A stretch of 64,000 bases of DNA from Setophaga petechia. Lineage: Eukaryota; Chordata; Aves; Passeriformes; Parulidae. Below the pieces are notes generated by a model. That model saw only the letters and a list, made by a program, of their open reading frames with translations. It searched no databases and was not told where the DNA came from. Location: contig JANCRA010000126.1 of the NCBI GenBank assembly GCA_024362935.1, positions 744,001 to 808,000 of the forward strand. The letters are read 5' to 3'. The translations under genes and the position numbers were made by a program. Positions 22,201-33,124 of the stretch are shown one piece after another (the stretch's first letter is position 1; each line of letters opens with the position of its first letter).

Positions 22201-25200
22201 CTGCTGCGGGGGGAACGGGGCCGGGGGCGCCAGGGGCACTCGGGGGGGCTGCTGGAAGGGCAGAGGGGCCTGGGCTCGGCCCGGGGGCAGGAAGGGACCG
22301 GGCGGGAACTGCTGGGGGGCCTGGGCGAAGGCGGGCGGGGGCTGTGCCGGGGGGAAGGGGGCCTGGGCCGGGGTCCCGAAGGGCTGCACCCCCCCCGCCG
22401 TGTAGGGGAAGGGCGCCGGGGGCCCCGCCGGGCGCTGGGGGGGCAGGAAGGGGCCCCGGGGCGGCACGGAGCAGCTGGAGATGGGCGCCTGCACGCTGTC
22501 CACCGTGGTGGTGGCCGGGCGGGCGCCCGGGGGCTCGTGGCCCCCCAGCCCCGGCTGGGCACCCGCGGGCGCTGTCCCGGGCACGGGCGGGCGGAGCGGG
22601 GCGGGGGCCGGGCCGGGCTGGGCCAGGCCGTAGACAGGGGCGGGCAGGGCCCCGTGTTGGGGGGACGAGCGCGGGGGCGGCACGTGGGGCGCCCCCCCGA
22701 AGGGCGGCTGAGCCGGGGCGCGCATCAGCGGCGCGGCCGGGAAGAGCTGGGGGGCGGCGGGGCCGGGGCCGGGGGCGGGCCCGGCCGGGGCCGAGGGCTG
22801 CAGGAGCGGCCCCGGGACCCCCCCGGCGGCGGGGAAGGGCGCGGGCACGGCGGGAGGCGCGGGCAGGCGGTAGTGCCCCGGGAAGGGCGGCGTGGGGGCC
22901 AGGGCGGGCAGCGGGGCGCTGGCCACCCCCCCCGGCAGCAGGTAGGGCTCGGCGGGCCGCAGCCCCCCGGCCAGGGCGGCCAGCGCCGGGGGCGGCAGCT
23001 GGGCCAGGGGCCCGGGCAGCAGCTCCGGGGGGAGGCTCCGCAGCTCCTCCGGCAGCTCCGACAGCACCAGCGAGCCCAGCTCGGCGGCCTCGGCGCCCCC
23101 GGCCTCGTCCAGCGGCTTCTTCTGCAGGGGGGGCTTGGGGGCCGTGGGCCGGGGGGGGCGGCTGCTTCTTCAGCTCCCTGGGGGGGCAGGGGGCTCGGTG
23201 TGGGGCTGGGGGCTGCCCCATGGGCACCGGGAGCCCTTCCCTGCCCCCAGACCACCACCCACAGCTCCCAGGGCCCACCCACCTCTCCAGCAGCTGCTGC
23301 CGGTGTGCCTCGCTGGCCTGGCACGCGGCCCGTGCCCGCTCCAGCAGCTTGGCCGCCTTCCCCTCCAGGTCCGTGTAGAAATCCTTCCCCTCCTGGGACT
23401 TCTTCATCAGGTCCTCATAGGCCTCATAGGAGGCCACCAGGGTCTGCACGGTCGTGTTCCACCTGGGACAGGGCACAGAGGGGCTCAGCAGGACGCAGTG
23501 CCAGGGTGAAGGTGGGCACCCGGCTCCAGGCACCTGTGGGACCCTCCGGTTCCCACTGGGATGGGACAAGGACAGGACAAAGCCACCACAGCCCCAGCAG
23601 TGGGGTGGGACAGGAGAAGCTGGTGGTGGCCCCACACCTGTCCCAGGGGGGTGGGGGCTGTTCCTGGGCACTGAGACCCCCCCTCCTCACTCACTTGTGC
23701 TCCACCTCGGCCAGGGCCTTGCGCACGGCCGCGTATTTGACGTTGGCGTCGGTCAGGGCCTTGAGCACGTTCTCCTGGGCAGCCAGGTTCTGCTCCAGGT
23801 ACACCTTGAGCTGGTCGTACTTCTTCAGCTGCTCCTCAAAGAGCTTCTGCAGGAACACGGGAGGGTCCGCGGGGCTGTGGGACAGAGCGGTCCCGAGGGG
23901 GACAGGGGGTGTCCCCAGGCCCACCTTCATCTCGGAGCGGTCGGTGGTGACCAGCGAGGTGGTGATGTCGTCCTTCTGGATCATCTCCCGCAGCTGCTGC
24001 TCCAGGGACATCCGCTGGTCCCGCATCTCCTGCACCTTGGCCAGGATCCGCTTCAGGTTCTGCAGAACCTGTTTGTCGTCTGGGGGCGGGGCGGGGTCAG
24101 GGGCGGGGCCGGGGCGGGGCCGCACCCAGGAACAGCAGGGAACACGCGGGGTGCCAGGCCTTGGCTGGGACAGCCTCTGTCCCCTCTGTCCCCAAACAGG
24201 GCCCACAGGGTGGGATCTGCAGAGCCAGGCCTTGGCTGGGACAGCCTCTATGCCCTGTGTCCCCAAACAGGACCCACTCTGCACGTTCCCTGGGGACAAG
24301 CGCCCATCGTGCTGACACAGATGGTGCCAGTGCCAGGTGACACACGGGGACATCCAGGGGGGCATGGAGAGGGACAGCCCTGCCTCCCCCAGCCCAGGGG
24401 GCACACAGGGGGTACAGCCCTGCCTCCCCCAGCCCGTGGGCACACAAGGGGTACAGCCCTGTCTCCCCCAGCCCAGAGGGCACACAGGGGGTACAGCCCT
24501 GTCTCCCCCAGCCCAGGGGGCACACAGGGGGTACAGCCCTGCCTCCCCCAGCCCAGGGGGCACACAGGGGGTACAGCCCTGCCTCCCCCAGCCCAGGGGG
24601 CACACAGGGGGTACAGCCCTGTCTCCCCCAGCCCAGGGGGACCCTCCCAGCCCCCAGGGCAGGACTCACCTTCGGAGAGCGTGGGGGTGGGCAGCGCAGC
24701 CCGCACCTGCTCCAGGGGCCCGCCGAGCAGGCGCAGGTTGCCCAGGTGCAGGTTCATGGCGCGGTGCAGCTCGGTGTTGGTGAAACTCGCCTTCTCGTGC
24801 AGCTCCAGGTACTTGGAGCACTCCTTGCTGACCTCGGCCAGCCCCGGGGGGGACGCGGGGGCCGGCGGGACCCTCCCCAGCAGCTCCTGCAGCTTCCGCT
24901 CCTGCGCCTCGTCCTCCTCCAGCAGGTCCCGGATCTCCTTCAGCGACGCCTCCACGTCAGTGAAGACCCCGGAGAGCACTGGGGGGGCAGGGGGGTGGTG
25001 GGCGTGGGGCCACCTCCTGCCTGCCCCAGGCCCGGAGCCAGGCACGGACACGGCAGCCCAGGCATTGGGGTGCTGGGCTCCTGGGCCCCCCTGCCCTCGG
25101 GGTCATCCCCCTCCCATCCCACGGGGAAAATGCTTTGGGATTCAGGAATTGATGCCGGTACAGAACCAGCCATCGGTGGGAACATTCTCAACACCTTGGG

Positions 25201-28200
25201 CAGGGAGTGATGCTGGCCCCAGGGACCCCAGCCCCAGGCAGGGAGCAGTGCCAGCCCCCAGCCCCTGGCAGAGAGCAGTGCCAGCCCCCAGCCCCAGGCA
25301 GGGAGCAGTGCCAGCCCCCAGCAGTGCCAGCCCCCAGCTGAAAGCAGGGAGCAGTGCCAGCCCCCAGTCCCTGGCAGGGAGCAGTGCCAGCCCCCATCCA
25401 GGAGCAGTGCCAGCCCCCAGGTCCCCCAGCCCCAGTCAGGAGCAGTGCCAGCCCCCATCCAGGAGCAGTGCCAGCCCCCAGGTCCCCCAGCCCCCATGGA
25501 GCAGTGCCAGCCCCCTCACCCTGCATGGACTGGACGAGGTTGCGCACGGTGTCGGGCCGCACGCTGAGCGCGGCGCATTTCTCCATCAGCACGGGCGGGA
25601 TGTGGTTGTACATGTCCAGGTTGTCCACAGTCTCGGGGTCCAGCTGCATGGAGTCCATGAACTGGCTGTGGGACACAGAGGGGCCCCTGAGGGGTGGCAG
25701 TGTCCCCGCTGCAGAGGCTCGGGAGCAGCGGGACCCCGTGGGGCAGTAGGGCCGGGCCCCTCACGTACTCCAGCACTTCGTTCTTGGCTTCGATCTTGGC
25801 CATCACGTCCCGCAGCAGCTTGGCCTTCTCCTCGCTGGGACAGCACAGAACAGGACAGGCCATGAGCACAGGGAAACACCCAGCAGGCTCCCAGCCCCAC
25901 CTGTGCAGGGCTGAGCAGGACACACCTGTACAGGGATGAGGCCTCGTGGGCAGCCATGGGCACCAGCTTGGCAAAGATGTCAGGGCCGGTGACTGCGGGG
26001 TCCGTGGGGTTCACGGGCAGAGCCTTCACCAAGGGGGCACCTGAGGGACACACCTGGGCTGGGACAGCTCCCAGAGGGCTGCTCCCCTCAATCCCAGCAT
26101 GTTCCTGTCCCCAGGGCTGCTCCCCTCAATCCCTGCAGGTCCCTGTCCCCAGGGCTGCTCCCCTCAATCCCTGCATGTCCCTGTCCCCAGGGCTGCTCCC
26201 CTCAATCCCAGCAGGTCCCTGTCCCCAAAGCCCTCCTGACCTTTGACAGACTGCAGAGTGTCCAGTGCAGGCACAGCCTCGTGGTAGATGAAGTCATTGT
26301 CCTTTTTGGCTGAATTGTACCTGGAAATGGGAAGTGATGCTGGAGAGAAGGAGCAGGTGGCATTCCTGGCTGCCTAAACTTGCTCCCAACGGGCTCAGCC
26401 CCCCTGGCTCTCCTGGGACTGCTCCAGCAACTCCCACAGCAGCCACCCATCCATCCATCCATCCCTCATCCATCCATCCATCCATCCATCCATCCATCCA
26501 TCCATCCATCCATCATCCATCCATCCATCCATCCATCCATCCATCCATCATCCATCCATCCATCCCTCATCCATCCATCCATCCATCCATCCATCCATCC
26601 ATCCATCCATCATCCATCATCCATCCATCCATCCATCCATCCATCCATCATCCATCCATCCATCATCCATCCATCATCCATCCATCCATCCATCCATCAT
26701 CCATCCATCCATCCATCCATCCATCCATCCATCATCCATCCATCATCCATCCATCATCCATCCATCCATCCATCCATCCATCCATCCATCATCCATCCAT
26801 CCATCCATCCATCCATCCATCATCCATCCATCCATCCCTCCCTCCCTCCCTCCCTCCACCCACCCACAGGCCCTGGGGCAGTGCTGGGCTCTGCACATCA
26901 GGACACCTGGAAGGCTCCTCAGGCTCCCTGCCCACCAACCTTCCCAACCCCTGGAACAGGATGGGGACCCTGGGGGCCCCACAGACTCACTTCCCACCAA
27001 TGACATCCATGGTGAACCTCAGAGCTTCCTGCACGGTCTCGGGCTGGCCCTGTGGGAGTGAGGGTGGGAATTCCTGTCTGACTGCCCCCAGTGGGATCAG
27101 AGAGGCCTGGAACCATCCCAGCCCTGCTCCTCCTGCAGCCCAGGGCCCACCTGGGAGGGCAGGACACACCTTGGCCAGCTTGATGGCTTCGTTGAGCTTG
27201 TCCAGAGCGCTCTGGAAGTAGATGACCTGTGGGAGAGAGGGGCTGGGGTTGGCACGGGGGGCACTGCCCTGGCTCTGCACAGGGTCAGAGCTGCTCATGG
27301 CCCTCCCAGAGCACCCAGGGCCTGGCAGGACACAGGACACAGCTGTGGATACCCAACCTCCTCCAGGACACGAGCCCCTTCCCAGGACCCCGACCAAAAT
27401 GGGTGACACAGCCCCACTCACCCTCTCCCCAAACTTCTGCTGCTCCTCGGCCTGTTTCCCCATGTGCAGCTGGAAGAAAACCAGGATCAGAGCTCTGTGA
27501 CTCCAGGGACAGCTGTGACAGGGGCAGGAGAGCCCCAGGGAGCAGCCAGGCTGCTCCAGAGCTGGCAGCAGCACCCCAAGGTGGGGTGGGAGCACGGGCA
27601 CAGCCCCCCAGCCCCAGCTCCCCTCACTCACATGGGCCACAGCAGCAAAGTAATAGATTTTCATCTGAACCAGCTTCTTCCAGTCCTTCTGGATCTTGCC
27701 CAGCAGTGAGGCAGTCTCTGAGTTCTCCAGGGCCCGGCAGGCCTCCTTGTAGTAATCCACCACCTGTGGAGAGGCACAGGGGAGAGCTCCAGAACTCCAG
27801 ATCCCAGGGGAACCAGGGCAGGGCCAGCACCAGCACCAGCAAGGACTCCAATCACCCACAGGAATGGCTGGGGGACCTCAGGGAAGTGTTTGGGACCACA
27901 CACAGGGACTGTCACCAGCCCAGGCTGCTCCCAGCCCCATCCAGCCTGGCCTTGGGCACTGCCAGGGATCCAGGGGCAGCCACAGCTGCTCTGGGCACCT
28001 CACAGCCAAGAATTCCTTCCCAGTACTCCCATTCCCTGTCCTGTCCCTCTGCAGCTCCTGACCCCAGAGCAGGGGGAGCAGGGCTGGGCTGGGGGCAGCT
28101 CTGGAGCTCACCTGGGCACTGATCCGGGCCACGAGGAAGCTCTTCCTGTTGTCCAGCATGGACTTCTCCAGGAGACACTCCTGTGCCTGGCCCTGCCGGG

Positions 28201-31200
28201 GACAAGAGAGGAATGCTGAGTGTCCCCAAGCCCTGGGACAGCCCAGCCCCCTGGCAGGACCCACTGGCTCCAGCCCCTTTCCCAAGGGGTGGATGTGGCA
28301 CAGGGAATAGCAGCCCTGAGAGTGCTTGGAGAGCCCAGGAATGGCACTGAGCCTTCCCTGACCCCCAGTGCCCCCCAAAACCTCCTTCCCCCCACCCTGG
28401 GGGAGAGCCCAGAGCCCAGAGAGAGCCCCTGGGGGACACTGGGGTCCTGTGCCCTTGGATGGACGGGGAACACCAACCCCATGGACACACTGGGGGGGTC
28501 CCAGTGCCCCCAGTCCCTACCAGCATGAGGTTGATGTTGAGGCTCAGGATCTGGTGGCTCATGTCCACGCTGTAGGAGTGAGGGAAGTGGTCCCGCAGGT
28601 AGGTGAAGGCACCAGCAGCACACTGGAAGTGGGTGCAGGAAACCTTCATGCCCTGAGGGGATGGAATTGTTGGGTTTGGAGAAGACTTCCCAGACCAGGG
28701 AGTCCAGCCAGCCCCCAGCACTGCCAAGACCACCCCAACCATGTCTCCAAGTGTCACATCCACAGGGATTTTAAATCCCTTCACCAATGGGGACTCCACC
28801 ATGCCCTGGGAGCTGTGCCAGGGCTGGAGAGCCTTTTCCAGGAGGAATACTCCCAATATCCACCTGAGCCTCCCCTTGAGGCCATTCCCTCTTGTCCTGT
28901 CACCTGGGAGCAGAGCCTGACCCCTGGCTGTGCCCTCCTGGTGCTCCCCCCTTCCCCAGCCCTTCCCCAGCCCCTCAGTGTCCTGTACCCGGACACCCCA
29001 AACCCCACAGGTTCCAGGCTCCTCCTGGTGCCCAGCCCAGGGCCAGCCCCTGCCCTGTCCCCCCCAGCTGGCAGTGCCCAGGTGCCAGGGGGCACAGGGG
29101 GCTCGTTACCTCCTCGGACACGCGCTTGTCCATGGCCCCCAGCATGGAGTGCAGGGCTCCTGTGGGGACAGGCGGGGGCTCAGCGGGGCAGGGACACCCC
29201 AACAGCCCCGGGAACGGGGCTGGGGCCGGGGAGCCCCGGGGTGCTGCATCAGGGAGCTCACCCAGGTTGTAGAGGACACAGGCCTGCTCGTACTTGATGT
29301 CCTCGTGTGTCACTGCCTTGCCCGAGAAGATCTCAGTCCTGGGGGAAGGGGCACAGGTCAGGGAGCAACCAGGGATTCTCCCAGGAGCAGGAATTACTGG
29401 GAACCCCGTTCCCCAAGGGTCCCTGGGATCCCCCTGTGCCACCCCAGGCAGGACACTGTCATCCCCAAGGGGTTCCTGGCATCCCCCGGTGCCACCATGG
29501 GCAGGAGCACATTCCCCAAGGGGGTTGTGGTTCCTGGAGCAGCCTTTTCCCAGGAAATGGGCACGGGCACATCCTGCACAGCTCAGCCCCCCATCCCAGT
29601 TCCCAATACCCCATCCTATCCCATCCCATCTCAAATACCCATCCCAGATACCCCATCCCATCCCATCCCAAATACCCATCCCAGATATCCCATCCTACCC
29701 CATCCCATCCCAAATACCCATCCCAGATACCCCATCCCATCCCATCCCAAATACCCATCCCAGATACCCCATCCCATCCCAAATACCCATCCCAGATACC
29801 CCATCCCAGATACCCCATCCTATCCCATCCCAAATACCCCATCCCATATTCCCCATCCTATCCCATCCCATCCCAAATACCCATCCCAGATACCCCATCT
29901 GAGATCCCCCAACCTATCCCATCCCATCCCAGATACCCCATCCTATCCCATCCCAAATACCCCATCCCAGATTCCCCATCCCAGATTCCCCATCCCATCC
30001 CAAATACCCATCCCAGATACCCCATCCCATCCCAAATACCCATCCCAGATACCCCATCCCGGATACCCCTCCTGGCCCCCCACCACATCCCAGACACCCC
30101 ATCCCAACCTGGATCCCCATCCCAGACACCCCACCCCATTCCAGTCCCCCCATCCCAGATCCCCCATCCTATCCCCTCCTGGATCCCCATCCCAGACACC
30201 CCATCCCATCCCGGACACCCCATCCCAGACACCCCATCCCCTCCCGGATCCCCACCCCACCCAATCCCCCGTCGCTCACCACGTGACGGGCACCGCCGCC
30301 TCCTGGCCCTGCCCCATGGGGATGCGGCTCTGCAGGAAGTGCAGCTGCCCCAGGTACTTGCGCAGGGTGCTGCAGCCCTCGAAGTCCCGGGGGACGCTGA
30401 CGGCGCTCTGAGAGCAGGGAGGGGAGGGACAGAGGCTGGGGACACGCTCTGGGCAGGAACGGGAACTGTCCTGCAGGGCAGGCCGAGCTCCAGGCAGGAA
30501 CAGGAGCAGCGAGAGGAGGAAGAGGAGGGAGAGACTCGGGGGACGTGTTCCGAGCAAGAACAGGAGCTGTGCTGCAGGGGACACCGAGCCAGCAGCACCG
30601 AGAGCAGAGAGAGGCTCTGGGGACACGTTCCGGGCAGGAACAGGAGCTGTCCTGCAGGGCAGGCCGAGCCAGCAGCCCCGGGATGGGGCAGGGCTCCTGG
30701 AAAGCCTCGGGAACAGCTGAGTGCCCCCAAAAACGAGACCAGAGGAGCAGGGTGGGGAAATGAGGCTTTGCACCCCCAGCACAGCTCCCAAGGCTGGGGC
30801 ACCCACGGGAGTTGGGCGTCCTGGGGCACACAGGGGAGGAGGGAACAGCAGCAGCACCTGGGAAGGTTCCCTGCCCTCCTGCCTCGGGAAATCCTGGGCT
30901 GGGGCTGTCTGGGTCCTCCTGGGGCCAGCACCAGGAGCTGTCCCTGCTGCACCCAGCTCATGTCCCTGGATCGCTGGGATCACCCAGGGGCTGCTCCGTG
31001 GGCCACAGGACGGGCAGAGGAGCAGCCCCAGCCCGGGCAGGGCCACCCCAGAGCCCCCAGGGTCCCCCCTCACCTGCCGGAGCAGCTCCAGCTTCCGCAG
31101 TTCCTCGTTGTAGCTCTCCGGGTTCTCCCCATAGTTCTTCAGCACGAACTGGGAGAGGGGAGAGGCTGAGCGGCCCCGGAGCCCCTCCCGGCCCCGGAGA

Positions 31201-31917
31201 GGCCGCCGGGCGGCGGGGACACCGGGGACACCGGGCCGGGCAGCGGGGACACCGGGACGGGCGGCGGGGACAACGAGATGGACAGCGGGGACACCGGGAC
31301 GGGCGGTGGCGACACCGGGACGGGCGGCGGGGAGTTTGACGCCCACGGACAGCTCAAGGAATGAGATCAGGGAACGGGATCGGGGAACGGCTGAGGTTGG
31401 AAAAGGGACTAAAGGGCGGAGGGAAGGTCCCCCCCGGCCCCGAAGTGTGTTGGGGACGCTCCCAGGGGCCGCCCGTGTCCCCCGCAAAACCGGGAGAGGA
31501 GCGACACAAGGCTGGGGACCCCCTCGGTACTGCCCATCCATAAATTCTGTGGCACAGGAAGCGGCGGACAGGGGTGGAGCTTGTTTCCAGCCGTTCATTA
31601 AGTGACTAATTAATTACCCGGTCCCCGCGGGGGTGGCACGGACACGGGGCTCCGGGCAGGGGGGTCCCGTCCCTCGCTGCCCGCCCCGATCCAAACCCCC
31701 AGCTCCAGGCCCGGCTCCCCCAGGCATCCCGCCCGCCGTTCCCCCTGCCCTGGCCCTCCGAAGGCAGCGGGACCTTCCCGGTTCCCTCCCGGCCCCGCCC
31801 CGCCCAGGCCCCGCCGGCCCTCCCCGGCCCCACCTTCTTGACGGCGGCGTTGAAGGCGAACTCCCCGGCCTCCTTGAGGTCGAGCCAGATCATGGGCATG
31901 CGGGGCACGGCCTCCAT
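19205..31917 (-). CDS. PTPN23: PTPN23 / HD-PTP, Bro1-domain non-receptor tyrosine phosphatase-like ESCRT adaptor (complete, 25 exons)
   Basis: Endosomal adaptor working with ESCRT-0/I/III in receptor down-regulation. Exons 5' to 3' (high-low): 31917-31834, 31148-31074, 30407-30280, 29338-29262, 29159-29110, 28652-28521, 28192-28112, 27763-27632, 27469-27422, 27226-27170, 27049-26991, 26320-26241, 26040-25926, 25834-25769, 25665-25520, 24978-24670, 24079-23925, 23846-23695, 23462-23283, 23177-21080, 20988-20807, 20671-20567, 20161-20023, 19942-19829, 19753-19205. They total 5313 nt = 1771 codons including stop. Order: Bro1 domain starting [18 protein letters not shown], coiled-coil V domain, long Pro-rich region, PTP domain, C-terminal PEST-like tail ending DPLWTLNKA. 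The PTP signature is [10 protein letters not shown] and the WPD loop reads WPE, the same atypical residues as human HD-PTP, whose catalytic activity is weak or absent. Exon number matches human. See the separate entry for frame problems in the Pro-rich exon. Confidence 0.97.
20023..20988 (-). other. PTPN23: PTPN23 catalytic-loop exons
   Basis: Three exons carry the phosphatase landmarks: WPE loop at the 20807 end, the VHC half of the signature at the 20567 end, and SSGVGRTG in the 20161-20023 exon. The donor after WPEL was placed at GTACGT because this joins to GLPDS, as in human. Ser replaces Ala after the Cys-Ser pair and Glu replaces Asp in the WPD loop. Confidence 0.9.
20162..20522 (-). 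repeat. PTPN23 intronic repeat, GAGCCGTGACAGACCCCC units
   Basis: About twenty copies of an 18-22-bp unit fill the intron between the two halves of the PTP signature. It includes a (GACA)n patch near 20430. Confidence 0.9.
21080..23177 (-). CDS. PTPN23: PTPN23 proline-rich / early PTP exon with three compensating 1-nt shifts
   Basis: This 2098-nt exon encodes the Pro-rich region and the first part of the PTP domain. In its entry frame it reads ELKKQPPPP; just after, at the C8 run (plus-strand G8, 23151-23158), human-like sequence (RPTAPKP...PEELRSLPP) continues only in another frame. Near 22153-22171 it moves again, to the frame reading QLYQLQEQL (human QLYPGPAQD region). Between about 21985 and 22060 it moves back to the entry frame, which carries PGTQL repeats, [11 protein letters not shown] and the PTP domain. 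Each step equals one extra base, and three steps restore phase. The entry frame stays open throughout, so a gene caller would not notice. Confidence 0.85.
21852..21958 (-). repeat. Coding minisatellite, PGTQLP hexapeptide repeat in PTPN23
   Basis: An 18-bp unit, GGGGGGCAGCTGGGTGCC on the plus strand, repeats five to six times almost perfectly and encodes PGTQLP. A CAG run encoding about seven glutamines (plus-strand GCTGCTGCT, about 22185-22206) lies upstream in the same exon. Both are likely length-variable. Confidence 0.85.
24395..24650 (-). repeat. PTPN23 intronic 40-bp minisatellite
   Basis: Six to seven near-identical 40-bp units anchored on CACACAGGGGGTACAGCCCT. Confidence 0.9.
25207..25512 (-). 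repeat. PTPN23 intronic minisatellite, GAGCAGTGCCAGCCCCCAG units
   Basis: Units of about 22-32 bp, ending close to the exon at 25520. Confidence 0.9.
26446..26868 (-). repeat. (ATCC)n microsatellite in PTPN23 intron
   Basis: About 420 bp of CATC/CATCATC, the reverse complement of the SCAP array at 14394-14780, so on each gene's sense strand both read GGAT. Confidence 0.95.
27905..28060 (-). mobile_element. CR1 LINE fragment
   Basis: Reverse CR1 in a PTPN23 intron (CTGCTCCCAGCCCCATCCAG, GGGGCAGCCACAGCTGCTCT). Confidence 0.7.
28665..28985 (-). mobile_element. CR1 LINE fragment
   Basis: Reverse CR1 in a PTPN23 intron (AAGTGTCACATCCACAGGGA, CCTCTTGTCCTGTCACCTGG). Confidence 0.7.
29597..30262 (-). 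repeat. PTPN23 intronic minisatellite, ATCCCAGATACCCCATCCC units
   Basis: Units of about 18-35 bp (CATCCCAAATACCCATCCC, AGATACCCC) fill most of the intron up to exon 30280. Confidence 0.9.
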
Positions 31918-32290
31918 CCCGGCCCGCTCCCGGCACGGCCCGGCCCGATCCCGGCCCCGCTCCCGGCCCGATCCCGGCACGGCCCGGCCCGCCGGAACCG
32001 CGCGCGGGGGCTCACGGGACACCGAGTCCGCGCGACACTTCCGGGCCCGTTCCCATGGCGACGCCACGCCCCGCCCCTCGCGCCGGTTCCCACGGCCCCA
32101 CCCCTAAGACGGGGTGATCGTGCGGCCACGCCCACTAGGGGCGGGACAAGCGCTGTTGCCATGGGGACGCCTCGCCCGCTGATAGGACACGGATGTTGTC
32201 GCGGAGAAGCCCCGCCCCAGAGGCGGGGCAATTACCATGGCAACAAGCCACGCCTAGCCCCTCCCTTTCAAGGCTCCTCTATTGGGGGGC
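31918..32290 (-). promoter_or_regulatory. PTPN23 CpG-island promoter with X-box-like palindromes
   Basis: CpG-dense sequence lies directly upstream of the PTPN23 ATG. It contains three near-palindromes centred on CCATGG: GTTCCCATGGCGAC (32049-32062), GTTGCCATGGGGAC (32155-32168) and ATTACCATGGCAAC (32231-32244). They resemble RFX X-boxes. An inverted CCAAT (ATTGG) lies near 32280. Promoter role is inferred from position and composition. Confidence 0.6.
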
Positions 32291-33124
32291 CGTTAATTAA
32301 TGACCCCGCTAATTACCCTTCTCCCCACCTCCCGCGGCCCCCCAGGGTCCGGTTGGGTATTTGGGGCTCCAGGACGCCTCGGCGGTCCCAGCGACACCTC
32401 ATTCTGCCCCAGGGCTGTTCCAACAACACGGATCAACCAGAGTAACAGAAGCTTATCCTACAGGATTCCAGTAATACATTTAACCCATTAACGTAACCAT
32501 CTGCTCTGTTAATTACCTGATGCATTAATCTAGTTGTTTGAGCCATTAGCAGAGCTATTCGATGGGTTCTGGCACCCCAGCAGCTTCCAGGATCCCAGCA
32601 GGGGCACACCTGAACCACTGCTTCCAGCTGGGAACTGCGCCCTGCCTCACAGCCAGGGTGTCCCTGTCCCATTTCCTGTCCTGTGTCCCTGTCCCGGCTC
32701 TGCACTCGGGCCCCAGGGACTGGGGACACCAGGACCCAAGGACATTGGGACACTGGGGTTCAGGGAAATGGGGCTACCTGAGCCTGGGACATGGGGACAG
32801 CAAGCCCAGGTGACCATGGGGACACGGGGTGGGCTTTTGCTCCCCTGGGGAATCTCAGCTCCAGCACCTGGAGCATCCCCTTCCCCCCCCCCACCGAATC
32901 TCTACTTTTATCCCTTTTCAGCAAAAACAGAAAATAAAAAAGCTTTGGAATCCAAACACGTTAAAACTCCGGGTTCATGTTTAATTCCCTGACTCTGGTG
33001 TCGCTGAATCCTCCTGGTTCCTCCACAGGGAATCCACCCTGCTGCTCCAGCCTCTGTGGGATCACAGCACGGCCTGGGAAGGGTGCACTGAGCTGAGGCC
33101 CCGGCAGGTGACACCCAGCACACA

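Noticed and set aside
20633..25865. Long plus-strand open frames opposite PTPN23
   Set aside because: Mirror of the proline-rich coding exon and intronic repeats; no recognisable domain.
19205..31917. PTPN23 as a pseudogene because of the frame shifts
   Set aside because: All 25 exons, splice sites, stop, poly(A) signal and domain motifs are intact, and the shifts sit at homopolymers and cancel out.
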